A stretch of DNA of 64,000 bases from Macrosoma leucophasiata (taxonomy: Eukaryota > Arthropoda > Insecta > Lepidoptera > Hedylidae). The stretch covers positions 8,866,001 to 8,930,000 of the forward strand of contig JAWQUS010000002.1 of assembly GCA_036365455.1 (NCBI GenBank), given 5' to 3'. The notes under the pieces are model-generated. The model made no database searches. It was given only the letters and a program-made list of their open reading frames with translations, and had not been told where the DNA came from. How positions within the stretch are numbered: the first letter of the stretch is position 1; each line of letters begins with the position of its first letter. Of the stretch, positions 43,581 through 51,712 are shown in pieces. Both the position numbers and the translations under genes were made by a program.

Positions 43581-46316
43581 CCCCGTCAGCCCCGGACAGC
43601 CCCTTCACGACGTCTACGTCAGGGTATGTATGGAAGGGATAGCATCAGTGAGACAATCAACTGGTGGTAGAGTTCCAGTGTAGGAGGACCTAGGGCGCAG
43701 GCACTAGTGATGTGCCGAATATCCGGATCCGCAGATATCCGCATTAAATAAAGGTCACTTATACGGCGGATCTTATATGGATCGTTCGCCTTATTAATTT
43801 TCAAATCACAAATCTAATTTTTGCATAGGAGATAAGGTAGCATGAATAATTATTAAATTCCATTTAGTTTTACTATCACATTTTAAACACAGTATAAAAA
43901 TCACAATCAATCATGATAATGTGATAGCCAAAACTTAAATCTACGTAATTTTTAAAAATACTTTTTGTTCGAGTAAGGTACAAACAATAGACAGGTTGAG
44001 ATATCGATTAAGTAAGAAAGTTAAGATCCGCATCCGTATCCGCGGATTTTGACACTAAATGTCCGTATCCGGATCCGTATCCGCGGATATACATTTTTAA
44101 CGACCCGGCACATCTCTTGTAGGCACCACCGGATTACCTAATTTATTTGTTGGCAAATGGTAGTGTTCAGCATTGTCGTGTTCCGGCTAATGATTAACGT
44201 ATGGCCCCGTAATAACTATCACAGAGACATAGCAACTAAGGTCTCAGGGTTGGCAGCTGTATTTTGACCTCTGGTCTTTGTGTAAGTGTCTGTCGGCTGC
44301 AGTCATCACTTAACAACAATGAGAACTGCATGCTTGTTTACCACCTTCATTACTTAAAGAGAATCAGTGAGTTTCTTAATATCACAAAAACAACCCTACA
44401 TTTGAATGCGCATCTCGTTTTTCAGGAGAACTTGGACTTGTTGCGCAAGGGGTTGTGTAACTTGGGCAAACATATTAGCAACGGCAACAAATTCCATGTG
44501 CCCGTGGTCATTGCTGTCAATAGACACGGGTGAGTTATTTTCTAACATTACATTTTATTATTCACACATTATGACCATCTTTCACTTCACTAGTATAAGC
44601 CTTTCAATGTCAACCTAAACTGCATCGCTATTAGCTTTATCTGTTTTTTCCATGCGGATCGCAAAGACGTATTGGTCTTCGGAAGATAAAGTTATTTTTG
44701 GTAATGCACAAGCGTGAGTATTCATTGGTCTATAAGTATGCGCATTATTACCTAGGTTAAAAACGTATCTTCACTTGCGTAATCCCCGAAGGGGTAGGCA
44801 GAGGTAAATCCATGCATACAAGCGTACATTCAAACACCCTCGATTTGCCGGTTACGTTGTGGCCCATGTTACAGGTGGCGAGAATCCTAATGGAACCAGA
44901 GATAAAGTATAAAGTATTTCACACATTCATCTCTCCAATCATCCAATCCTTCAATCGAACCTAGGAGACCAGCCTAGTAGTAGTGGCCTGGTACCAATAG
45001 ATTAATAACGCAATTTAATTTATGTTTCGATTAATTATTAAATTCGGTACCGTCAAGTGGAATTAACTGACAAATCTTCCCAGAAGAGTACCTACCTACC
45101 AACAGGTGTCACATTTAATTATTGTTCATACACTTTCAGAAACGACACTGAAGCTGAATTGAATCTTGTGAAAGAATACGCACAACAGAACGGCGCATTC
45201 AGAGGAGTGGTGTGTGATCACTGGGCTAAGGGAGGACTTGGGGCATTGGACTTAGCCGACGCGGTCATAGACGCTTGCAATGCTAAGTCCAACTTCGATT
45301 ACCTGTACCCTCTCGATTTATCGATAGAAGACAAGATAAAAAAGATCGCAACTGAAATGTACGGCGCTGGCACCATCGAATTTAGCGATGGTGTTTTGGA
45401 CAAGATAAAAATATATACTGCAAAGGTGAGTAACATTGTATAATAAATATTATAAATGTGAAAGTTTGTATGTTTGTTTGTTTGTTACTCGTTCACGCAA
45501 AATCTGCTGAACCGATTTTCATGAAATTTGGCACACACATAGAGGGTAACTTATATCAACACATAGGATAGTTTTAGTCCCGATAAAATGTTCCTGTGGG
45601 ATGTCATGAGATGATTTGATGAGTTTCCACAGGTTACTCGAAAAGCGACCTGGACGCGGGCGGAGCCGCCGGCAAAGCTAGTTATTATTATCCGTTTACA
45701 CTGGGCTTGCCACGCAGCCATGAACGTTAATACGTAGAGAAGACCCATTCTATTATGTTAAAACATTTAGTTCCAAACACATTTAATTGCTTAACAAATG
45801 GGTAAAACTTGTTTATAATTTTTTATTCTACTTAATGATGGCAAAATATTGAACATATTTTGATAGGTAATACATGCTAGACGTGTTTGGTCGTGTATGA
45901 AATTTGATAAAAACAATGTTTCATTCGGAAAACTGATGGGTGAAGGTCGACCTTATGCCTCAGATAATTTTACCGAGCCATAAATAATATAGGATCACCT
46001 CGTTATGTAGTCTGCCCGTATCCATGCGCATGCCCACATTGCCCACCTTAATAGAACTACAATTTTGTTACAGGGCTACGACAAGCTCCCAATTTGCATG
46101 GCTAAGACTTCAAATTCATTGACCGGCGATCCAGCCGTGAAGGGCGCTCCTACAGGTTTCGTTCTGCGCATAAACGACATCTTTGTGTCAGTCGGCGCAG
46201 GTTTCATCGTGCCAATGGTGGGAGAAATATCCAAAATGCCCGGTTTGCCGACCCGCCCCTGCATCTACGACATCGACTTGAACACCAAGACTGGAGAGAT
46301 TGAGGGGCTTTTCTAA
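29780..46316 (+). CDS. Mthfd1: C1-tetrahydrofolate synthase, cytoplasmic trifunctional (MTHFD1), complete
   Basis: Exons: 29780-29817, 30663-30861, 33801-33937, 34951-35185, 36553-36664, 39128-39353, 39684-39857, 40002-40167, 40933-41236, 41784-42001, 42459-42669, 43475-43623, 44426-44529, 45140-45425, 46074-46316. All phases join: 2802 nt, 933 residues. It interconverts methylene-, methenyl- and formyl-THF (residues 1 to about 300) and makes formyl-THF from formate and ATP (about 317 to the end), feeding purine and thymidylate synthesis in the cytosol. Seen: [11 protein letters not shown] with the family's Tyr51 and Lys55, [10 protein letters not shown] (NADP site), PGGVGPMT at 270-277, ATP loop TPLGEGKST around 378-386, [10 protein letters not shown], and the C-terminal [14 protein letters not shown]. 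The start is CAAAATGG, a good insect context. No targeting peptide is visible. The Drosophila counterpart is pugilist. Confidence 0.95.
30137..30421. mobile_element. TA-flanked MITE in Mthfd1 intron 1
   Basis: Ends ggttgggttgcaccaa / ttggtgcaacccaacc, TA on both sides, 285 bp. Inside, more inverted segments occur (catccttctct/agagaaggatg), so the sequence can form two hairpins. Likely Tc1/mariner superfamily. Confidence 0.7.
30958..31101. repeat. Stacked palindromes in Mthfd1 intron 2
   Basis: Outer arms aaaaaatgcatgatacaaatg / catttgcatcatgcatttttt enclose two copies of the near-palindrome ggagtgatcttagtaagatt. Next to them, 31067-31101 is a 17-bp perfect inverted repeat (gttcagcgttgtaagat) with one central base. 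Probably the remains of a hairpin MITE. Confidence 0.55.
31384..31475 (-). repeat. tRNA-like SINE fragment
   Basis: On the minus strand gagttcgatacccgggtc looks like a T arm with a B box, preceded by a box-A-like tagcggccagtagc. A full cloverleaf was not established. Confidence 0.35.
31870..32395 (-). mobile_element. R1-clade-like LINE, decayed 3' end
   Basis: Minus-strand reading from 32395 gives an ORF2 C-terminal-like peptide ([20 protein letters not shown], followed by basic residues and a stop), then a 3' UTR with tcgtaagaggcgactaaaag, a block I associate with lepidopteran R1-clade elements. The element is 5'-truncated and lies in Mthfd1 intron 2. Confidence 0.55.
32680..32795 (-). repeat. 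Family A fragment, reverse orientation
   Basis: aacaactaaggtctcagggg followed by gcatctgcattttgacctct is the inverse of the middle of family A. Confidence 0.5.
32800..32937 (+). repeat. Dispersed repeat family C, copy 1
   Basis: Blocks cacctgttacacggcccaaa, acgtaaccggcgactcgtgg and ccttcggggattacaggcgt are shared with copies at 41405, 42808 and 44770 (reverse). All four lie in Mthfd1 introns. Class unknown. Confidence 0.6.
33120..33310 (+). repeat. Family A fragment
   Basis: tggtctatagacccccaaac then cgtcaaaatgcagatgctat is a decayed middle part of family A, ending where the MITE at 33313 begins. Confidence 0.45.
33313..33400 (-). mobile_element. GAGCAACACGG MITE, copy 5, one end only
   Basis: TA at 33311, then gagcaacacgggccaccggc and onward through tagcgtttattaccgatgca. 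This is the right end of the family read in reverse; it stops where family B SINE sequence starts. Confidence 0.65.
33403..33476 (-). repeat. Family B SINE head, reverse
   Basis: cttaaccgagtagatcgctt ... gccatgcgcgc is the inverse of the first 70 bp of the SINE at 4208. Confidence 0.55.
33643..33759 (+). CDS. Orphan exon-like frame, Cys-rich C-terminus
   Basis: After a fair acceptor (attattttctag) an open frame of 38 codons plus TAA begins [20 protein letters not shown] and ends [18 protein letters not shown]. It has three cysteines and many Tyr/Asp, and reads like real protein. It lies in Mthfd1 intron 2, only 41 bp before exon 3, on the same strand, and in phase 0 it could join exon 2. I do not recognise the family. 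It could be the last exon of a nested gene, an alternative terminal exon, or chance. Confidence 0.3.
   Translation, partial: YPIGQYKFVKGECLRVTDLGCEYLHFDDYIDDGHYCYH
33945..34138 (+). mobile_element. Helitron-like 3' end
   Basis: aaattcgcggggtcagctag followed by T, the CTAG|T end of a Helitron. The upstream body (cgcgcataactttcaaacga) resembles related sequences; the 5' end is not defined. Confidence 0.45.
34140..34950. other. Mthfd1 intron 3, no recognised element
   Basis: AT-rich sequence up to the acceptor before exon 34951. No ORF or inverted repeat of note. Confidence 0.4.
35232..35390 (+). pseudogene. Relic duplicate of Mthfd1 exon 4
   Basis: 46 bp after the exon 4 donor, ttgatcaagaagaccaagat ... 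ttgggccgcagccgcatcgt ... ctcaagtgggagca repeats 35033-35165 of exon 4 with about 15-20% differences. It encodes [20 protein letters not shown], then a deletion shifts the frame and it ends in TAA. The text before it is acceptor-like (gctgcttttag). Including it would destroy the protein, so it is read as a decayed tandem exon duplication. Confidence 0.8.
35430..35657 (-). mobile_element. Helitron-like element
   Basis: On the minus strand it starts atatataaaaatcaattgct and ends in gccgggtcagctag before T. The block tcgagaacggctggacctaa is shared with lepidopteran Helitron-type repeats I know. Confidence 0.55.
35658..36552. other. Mthfd1 intron 4, mostly unassigned
   Basis: AT-rich, with a 14-bp inverted repeat gtctcaacgagttg ... 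caacttg-type around 35991-36022. No gene. Confidence 0.4.
36690..36978 (+). repeat. Family A repeat, full-length copy
   Basis: The cleanest copy: ggaagtggcaaacaagcatg, gttaagtgatgactgcagct, agaccaaggtcaaaatgcag, ccggaacacgatagtgctga, gcggcaagtaaattaggtaa, gagctccgtcactggagatc and taccaccag. No terminal inverted repeat or Pol III boxes were found. Class unknown. Confidence 0.65.
37021..37205 (+). mobile_element. tRNA-derived SINE, family E, copy 1
   Basis: The head has an A box (TGGTCCAGGGG) and, about 40 bp on, a B box close to consensus (GGTTCGTTCCC). The body (gcggcacccacaaaacaggt, ttataccag) matches the reverse-strand copy at 38488-38660. It lies in Mthfd1 intron 5. Confidence 0.65.
37811..38243. 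mobile_element. TA-flanked MITE with long inverted ends
   Basis: Starts cagggtgtcccagaactcaa, ends with the inverse (ttgagttctgggacatcctg), 433 bp, TA at 37809-37810 and 38244-38245. The inverted ends run about 45 bp with high identity and further at lower identity. Likely Tc1/mariner superfamily. Confidence 0.75.
38488..38660 (-). mobile_element. tRNA-derived SINE, family E, copy 2
   Basis: On the minus strand the head (from 38660) has a perfect A box TGGTCCAGTGG and a perfect B box GGTTCGATCCC. The body continues through ggcacccacgacacaggttt. Pol III promoter elements are intact. Confidence 0.72.
38700..39127. other. Rest of Mthfd1 intron 5, unassigned
   Basis: No repeat or gene recognised up to the acceptor cttcttcccaaaacag before exon 39128. 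Confidence 0.4.
39385..39485 (-). repeat. Family B SINE tail fragment
   Basis: aatggcaacccttgtacgtc, ggcctggagcttactccacc and gcgaacccgctgtcggat match the 3' part of the SINE at 50562-50915. It lies in Mthfd1 intron 6. Confidence 0.6.
40168..40932. other. Mthfd1 intron 8, unassigned
   Basis: Mixed composition, no recognised repeat, no frame that could be joined to the gene. Confidence 0.4.
41405..41545 (+). repeat. Dispersed repeat family C, copy 2
   Basis: ccacctattacatgggccaa, ggtaaccggcgaatcgaggg and gcatttacctctgtctaccc align with the copy at 32800. It lies in Mthfd1 intron 9. Confidence 0.6.
42050..42140. repeat. Short repeat shared with 2050-2130
   Basis: gtagaatagatacttcgacg followed by tcccgcccgatttcc and cctcaccca. 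It lies in Mthfd1 intron 10. Confidence 0.4.
42808..42950 (+). repeat. Dispersed repeat family C, copy 3
   Basis: gccacttgttacatggacca, aacgtaaccggcgaatcgtg and tcggggattacaggcgtgaa match the copy at 32800. It lies in Mthfd1 intron 11. Confidence 0.6.
43019..43104 (+). pseudogene. Relic duplicate of the end of Mthfd1 exon 11
   Basis: acaagatcgccatgaagctc, then a diverged part, tacgctactgag and ggttctgatat follow the order of exon 11 bases 42597-42668. It has indels and an in-frame TAA. It sits in intron 11, about 350 bp after the exon it copies. Confidence 0.7.
43704..44119. mobile_element. hAT-like non-autonomous element rich in ATCCGCGGAT words
   Basis: Ends ctagtgatgtgccgaa / cggcacatctcttg are inverted repeats. 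Flanks are similar (gcaggca left, taggcac right), suggesting an imperfect 7-8-bp duplication. Both ends carry strings of atccggatccg/tatccgcgga words. It lies in Mthfd1 intron 12. Confidence 0.55.
44145..44345 (-). repeat. Family A repeat, reverse
   Basis: gcaaatggtagtgttcagca, gtgttccggcta, ttttgacctctggtctttgt and gcagtcatcacttaac are the inverse of family A. It ends 80 bp before exon 44426. Confidence 0.6.
44770..44890 (-). repeat. Dispersed repeat family C, copy 4, reverse
   Basis: gcgtaatccccgaaggggta followed by ggcagaggtaaat and gccggttacgttgtggccca is the inverse of the copy at 32800. It lies in Mthfd1 intron 13. Confidence 0.6.
45446..45681 (+). mobile_element. Non-autonomous Helitron
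   Basis: It begins about ataaatattataaatgtgaa, has the body block gctgaaccgattttcatgaa, and ends ggcggagccgccggcaaagc-tag before T. The end hairpin (ggcggagccgcc) and CTAG|T are Helitron marks. It lies in Mthfd1 intron 14. Confidence 0.6.
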
Positions 46317-46553
46317 TTTTCCTATGTTATATACCTACCTACATTACCTACCGTTACAAATCATGTAGTTAAAATATATTGTTATGTTACGTAAAATTGT
46401 CTCGTTATTTAATTTATGGTGCTATGGAACCAGTAAAACTGAAGAAATAACCCAACCTGTAGGTATCCTACATTGATATGCGTATGTGAGTGCGCGCTAG
46501 TGCGCTAACTACTTAATAGATATTAGGTTAGGGAAATGAATATATATATCATC
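46317..46553. other. Mthfd1 3' UTR
   Basis: AT-rich sequence after the TAA; no clear AATAAA. A word close to a mariner end (taggttagggaaat, about 46524) may be the other end of the mariner remnant that follows. Confidence 0.4.
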
Positions 46554-46731
46554 TTGACAGTACGAAAAACAAATGAAAATCACACATTTGCCTGATTTGA
46601 ATTTGGAATTATGTTCTTTAAAATTTTAACTTACAATGATACCAAAACCAGCCAGATACAAATACTACAGCCAAGGAGATTTTATTACAAGTTCATTAAT
46701 ACTATAATGCGAAAAGACTTTTTCCCCAACC
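46554..46731 (-). mobile_element. mariner 5' terminal 178 bp
   Basis: The exact inverse of 60807-60984 with few differences, including the inverted repeat aggttggggaaaaagtcttt. TA follows at 46732-46733. The transposase is absent. With the end-like word at about 46524 this may be an internally deleted copy. Confidence 0.75.
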
Positions 46732-47110
46732 TATTATTTCCATAGTACCTACGCCGAGAGGTGGTAATTTGGAATGAATGACTTGGTCTAGCTGATTACA
46801 TAGAGCAACACGGGCTACCGGCCGCGGCGGACCGGTGGGCCATATGCAGAGTCCCCACTGTCAAAGTAACTAAAGTCACTCGGCGACAGGCATAAGTGAT
46901 CTTATGCCTGTCTATGAGATTTTAAAACGTGTGCGTGAAATTGTTTATGTATTTTGTTAAAGTCAAGGTGTGAGTTTCGTAGTCGTAATAGACGATTTAT
47001 GTAGTGTGTGTGTGTGTCACACAAAGCCTCCGTATAAAAGATCCGGACGAATTGAGAACCTCCTCCTTTTTTTGGAAGTCGGTTAAAAATGACAAACTAT
47101 TTTGCATCTA

Positions 47111-47496
47111 TCTTTACAAATAAATAAAATTGGAGTGCCTGTTTGTAATATAAAAATAACCGCTTTTTACTAACTGAATATGTATGTATACACGGTACAT
47201 ATACCAAAACAACATTTTACACTATTTTTGTCTGTCTGGCGGTCTGTTTGGCGGCGCTAATCTTAGAAACGGGTGCACCGATTTTGACGGGACTTTCACT
47301 GGCAGATAGGTGATGTAATGAGGAGTACCTTAGGCTACTTTTATACTAGCTGCGCCCATGACTTCGTCCGCTTAGATACTGAACAATCACATATTTGTGA
47401 TTGTTCAGTATAGTGGTGTGTGATCACCTCTTACTCTCTTCTTGATCTTCTTCATTCTTTTGATTAGTAATTCGTTGTCATATATATATAATTATA

Positions 47497-47542
<46 letters not shown>

Positions 47543-47828
47543 TACGTATTTTGTACATATTCCTATATGTATTATATGTATATATATACGCAATACGTAT
47601 CTAAATATATTTATAATTATTTGTTAAGGTATTTATTGTTTAATTTACATTGTTCTCTTAATTTTTGTTCTTGTATAAATTGCACCCTTTACAATCCTGT
47701 GTCACACTTCAAAGGTTGACTGTTAGAGAATGCCTAGTGGCATTAAGTCCGCCTAATAAACTCGGTGCATTGAAGAATAAATAAATAAATAAATATTCTC
47801 ACGCGGGCGAAGTCGCGGGCACATCTAG
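47111..47828 (+). mobile_element. Non-autonomous Helitron, second copy of the 1428 family
   Basis: Starts TCTTTACAAATAAATAAAAT after A, ends gggcgaagtcgcgggcacat-CTAG. The body is nearly the same as 1428-2039. A 14-bp inverted repeat (actgaacaatcaca/tgtgattgttcagt, 47378-47409) lies where an inner insertion (about 47410-47800) starts. Confidence 0.7.
47410..47800 (+). mobile_element. LINE 3' end inserted in the Helitron, with TA microsatellite
   Basis: It contains a (TA)n run (47480-47540), then the LINE-type 3' block gttgactgttagagaatgcc-tagtggcattaagtccgcc shared with 12930-13020, then (AAAT)n (about 47777-47796). Helitron text resumes after it. Confidence 0.5.
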
Positions 47829-47974
47829 CACATCACGATAATAAACGCTATGTCTACTCCCCCAGGTCAGCCGGTGGCCCGTGTTGATTATTTGGCTATG
47901 CTAGCTTTTGCTTTTGCTAGCCCCCGCTCTATGGCTCATTATTTGCCCTCTTTGCCTTTCCCCCCCTTTTACTA

Positions 47975-48595
47975 CGTAAAGAAGATGGCAAACAACTTTG
48001 CAGCTCACATTGGTGTTAAGTGATGAGCGCAGCCTATAGACATCTAAACAACGTGAGCAGTGCCGGATTAGCCATATAGCAGGAGTAGCAAATGCTACGG
48101 GCCCCGCGCCTTTGGGGGCCCCGTGCCTGTGCCCAAAAAAAAACACAAATATGTAATACACCTTAGCTATTCTCAAAGGGATGCGTTGACCACTAATTAT
48201 ATAGGAACCTATATTATTATGTTGCAAGTTGGCAATACCACAATTCTTACAGGGGGAATCCCCTAAATTTGTTTTCGATTCCTTTTCGTAAATGTTGTTT
48301 TATTTACATCCTAAATTTCAGTAGGCAATGTAACTCTAGGGCTCCATGGTCACATTTGCTACGGGCCCCACACCGGCTTTATCCGGCACTGAACGTGAGG
48401 TCAAAATGCAGAGAGATGCGTTGCCACCCCTGAGACCTAAGTTGTTATCTCTGTCATAGTTATTGCGGAGCCATAGATCCCCCTCGATAGTGCTGAACAT
48501 TACCATTTGGCGGCAGATATACATTAGGTAATGTGGTGGTGCCTACGCCCTCGAGCTCCTAGCGAGTACTGGAACTCTACCACCAGTAAAAGTTC
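47975..48595 (+). repeat. Family A repeat, split by a hAT MITE
   Basis: First part 47975-48057 (cagctcacattggtgttaag ... catctaaacaacgtgag), second part 48392-48595 (gtcaaaatgcag ... gcggcagatatacattaggt ... ctaccaccag). The interruption is the element 48058-48391. Confidence 0.65.
48058..48391. mobile_element. hAT MITE with perfect 8-bp target duplication
   Basis: Ends cagtgccggatta / ttatccggcactg (one mismatch), 334 bp, with aacgtgag at 48050-48057 and again at 48392-48399. The 8-bp duplication and CAGTG start are hAT marks. A second inverted pair (gctacgggcccc...) sits just inside. No transposase. Confidence 0.88.
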
Positions 48596-48702
48596 TTTGG
48601 TATTACTGTTGTACGGTGCAGAAAACTCACTTTACCCGAGTGAAGATTTTATAGAGTTAGAATCACTTTTAGGTTAGGATCCCGCTGCAGAATTATTTCG
48701 TT

Positions 48703-49201
48703 CACGGAATAGATAAATAAAGATGGAATGGTAATGCGGGCGTGGCAAGCGCGCCACAACTATGTATGAACAAACACAGTTCGGCCAAACCATTCGTTCG
48801 CCGCTCGTAGTGTCGTGTAGACTGCTTCGAACGACTCATCTCTTGGTAAAATACCGTGTAGTGCCAATTTTAACATGTAATATGAAATGTCAGACCTCAA
48901 GTATAAAGTGAGGAGGTATATCTTTCCATCGGTAAGTCACAAATAACATTTATTGTTACAATGTTTGTAAAAACATAAAAATATACAAATTAATATGAAT
49001 ATGAGTGTTTATTGTCTACGGGCGTTGTCTTAGTATGCAAACTTACGTAAACGAATAGCTGCCCTGAGGATTTATGTGTGGGTGATTGTCAAGATGGTGT
49101 TACATTTGTGTAAGAAATTGCATGGTGGGAGAAAAGCAGCACACTGGTTCTAATACTAAATTGAAGCAAAGGCCTTTCCATCCTTATTTATCTATTCCGT
49201 G
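48703..49201. mobile_element. hAT-like MITE nested in the TA element
   Basis: Ends cacggaatagataaataaag / tttatttatctattccgtg, 499 bp, flanked by atttcgtt (48695-48702) and attttgtt (49202-49209), an 8-bp duplication with one change. Its insertion splits the left inverted repeat of the host element. Confidence 0.75.
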
Positions 49202-49612
49202 ATTTTGTTCACCTAGATACCTATGCTGCAAACCTAATTTTTATGTATAGGTGCTTATGATCTAGCTAGAGAATATATTAAATATCCACTAGGTTGCCTA
49301 TCAAAACGCTAGTAGTAGGTGGTAATGGCCGCTAGTATTTTTAATTAAATTATTTTATCTTTAACATCCAGCAAACCCTTATTTGCGGCCAGATTTAATT
49401 TGGCACATGTATATCATAATATTGAGAAAATAGCTTATTTGATATTTATGTAATAAAGAACGTACCTAAATATGTATAGGCGGCCAACTGCGCAACGGCA
49501 GCCGTAATTCGAGTCTTTTTAAAGGTAGGTATAATTATATATTATATTGCTGTGAAGTGGACAATCCTAAATTGAAATAAAGTTTTTTTTCCAAGAAATA
49601 TAACATTAACAA

Positions 49613-50040
49613 ATTGTTTTTATATTATTTCGCATTAACACATGCTTGTGAAATATATTTTATTTAAAGAAAAATGGAAAGAAAAATTTGACTTCAGGCG
49701 AGACTCGAACTCGCGGCCTACTGGGAATCTAGTCCAGCCGCTCTTCCAATTGAGCTACTGAAGTCCTGCCCGATTTGTCAAATCTTTCCTTCACATTTAT
49801 TGCCTTGCTTTTATGGTAGCAGCAGCGCCATCTATTACCAACTATGCTAGTTAGGCAACCGATATAATAGACTTTTCAGTTTATTGAATATCGTAAAGAA
49901 GTCGCTTTTACCCTTAATAATTGTTTTTATATTATTTCGCATTAACACATGCTTGTGAAATATATTTTATTTAAAGAAAAATGGAAAGAAAAAATTGACT
50001 TCAGGTGAGACTCGAACTCGCGGCCTACTGGGAATCTAGT
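49613..50040 (-). repeat. Duplicated tRNA-derived repeat, second copy truncated
   Basis: Unit one 49613-49870 has the complete tRNA-like fold at 49765-49690 (same sequence as 3020-2945). Unit two starts again at about 49920 with ttgtttttatattatttcgc and stops inside the tRNA-like part at about 50040. The shared lead-in (gcattaacacatgcttgtga, aagaaaaatggaaagaaaaa) shows a direct duplication within the TA element. Confidence 0.65.
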
Positions 50041-50200
50041 AAGTATTAACAAATTGCTTGCTCCGCCATATTTTGATAGGCAACCTAGTGGTTAGGTTAG
50101 GTATATTGCATTGTTGTAGCATATCTGGATGAACGAGATAATTTTGCAGCGGGATCCTAACCTATCCCACCTCGATGACGTGGAATTCATCGATGGTGAC

Positions 50201-50231
50201 CACAGAATAGATAAATTTTATCTATTCCGTG
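50201..50231. mobile_element. 31-bp element: two hAT-like ends joined, with 8-bp duplications
   Basis: cacagaatagataaa-tt-ttatctattccgtg is two inverted copies of the first 15 bp of the element at 48703 with two bases between. It is flanked by atggtgac at 50193-50200 and 50232-50239, a perfect 8-bp repeat. Confidence 0.7.
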
Positions 50232-50561
50232 ATGGTGACGGTTAATAACCAAGGTGACGGTCTCACGGAATGACCTAGATGATAAGAAACTGGAGGGAAC
50301 AGTGACTAACACAAAAACAGACACATTCTTATGGTATGAATCAAAGTGCGCACAAACACGTCACAGGACGTCAATGCAAACAGTCACAAGATAATAAACA
50401 GGTACATTGCCTTTTAAAATTTAATTAGGTTCACTACAGTTCTCGTAATTAATTCGATTAATTCAATTAACCATGGTTTTTCCTAAACACTGATATGAAT
50501 GTTTTCCTCGTTTCGTCATAGGCTTAGGTAAACATTAGCATAATAAAAATAAATATAATGG

Positions 50562-50915
50562 CAACCCATTATACGTCCCACTGCTGGGCACGAGTCTCTC
50601 CCCTTTTGGGGGGGGGGGAGGCCTGGAGCTTACTCCACCACGCTGCTCCAATGCGGATTGGGGGTGGTGTTGGGGGTTAGTGGCCAACCCGCTGTCGGAT
50701 GTTTTCAAACCGCCCATAAGGCCTCCGACAAGGTTTAACGACTGCAATCTATCGATAGCAACCGGGACCGACGGCTTAACGTGCCCTCCGAAGCACAGAA
50801 ACGCGCATTTAATTTGCCACTAGCGGTCACCCATCTCACTTCCCGACCGCGCCCGTAGTACTTTACCGAGTAGATCGCTTATGATCTACACCAGCCGCCG
50901 GACCATGCGCGCTTC
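50562..50915 (-). mobile_element. SINE family B, complete with LINE-type tail
   Basis: On the minus strand: head gcgcgcatggtccggcggct (A box TGGTCCGGCGG, one change), body as at 4208, then ggagcagcgtggtggagtaa, a G-run that differs between copies, and the tail agcagtgggacgtataatgg, which resembles the end of RTE/CR1-type LINEs. 50240-50560 is unassigned. Confidence 0.65.
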
Positions 50916-51712
50916 AACAAACATAACGCTCTACATTAGCATGAATGCAAAAAAATAGTAGATACCTATTAATGTATCGTTGGTTTCAAAGAAGTTGAGG
51001 TTTAAAAACACTTGTGGGTAGGTAGATATATGCGGACATTATAAATACCTATGCATCTATCAATCACAATTCGGCCTGAGCGTAGGTAAGCGTAATTAGT
51101 TGTGTTTTATGGAGTACCTACCAATAAATTTCATTATTAGGTATTCGTAGCTATAAACCAATCGTACTAATTTTACAAATATGAGAGTGTGGGTATGTTT
51201 TTTATGTATAATTTGTTTGTACTTTTTGTATCAATAGAATCAAAATCAGAGCCACTTGAACAAGTCGCAGAAAACAGTTAGTACCTAGGTATCTACCTAC
51301 TTGTCCAATAAATCACAATGTTTGTACCTACCTGACATTAAATTTTCATGTAACAATAAAAATAAACATTATTACGAGATGAAAAAAAAAGACAATGAAT
51401 ATTAATTGATTTATTTATTTCATATTAGTTACAATTAAGTAAACAATACACCTACTAGGTAAACACTTCATTTGTACAATTCGCGTATCAGTGTATAACT
51501 TTAACATTATTTATCATCTTTTTTTTAAGGCAGGACAACTAACTACCAGGTGCGATCCTGCGAACCGGGGAGAGTTTGTAGAGGCCGTGACACATCCGAA
51601 AAAATCAGACACCACGACATGACATTTATAATTACTTAAGAGGATCAAAATAACACATAAGCAAGTGAGACCTGCCCCCACGCTGGTAATGTATGTACAG
51701 TATCCAACAAGA
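50916..51712. other. AT-rich intergenic DNA
   Basis: No recognised gene or repeat. Confidence 0.5.

Larger units (their letters stand above)
46803..47886. mobile_element. GAGCAACACGG MITE, copy 6, split by a Helitron
   Basis: Left part 46803-47108 (gagcaacacgggctaccggc ... aatgacaaactattttgcat), right part 47829-47886 (gataataaacgctatgtcta ... ccggtggcccgtgttg). Between them is the Helitron 47111-47828. About 47029-47088 (gaattgagaacctcctcctt) is also foreign to the other copies. Confidence 0.65.
48672..50162. mobile_element. TA-flanked DNA element with long inverted ends, non-autonomous
   Basis: Left ggttaggatcccgctgcaga and right tgcagcgggatcctaacc are inverse over more than 30 bp, with TA on each side. 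After taking out the insertion 48703-49201 the left end goes on to match the right end (caccTAGATAcctatgctgc against catccagatatgctac) and again at ccactaggttgcctatcaaa. There is no ORF. It holds the tRNA-like repeats at 49613-50040. Confidence 0.7.
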
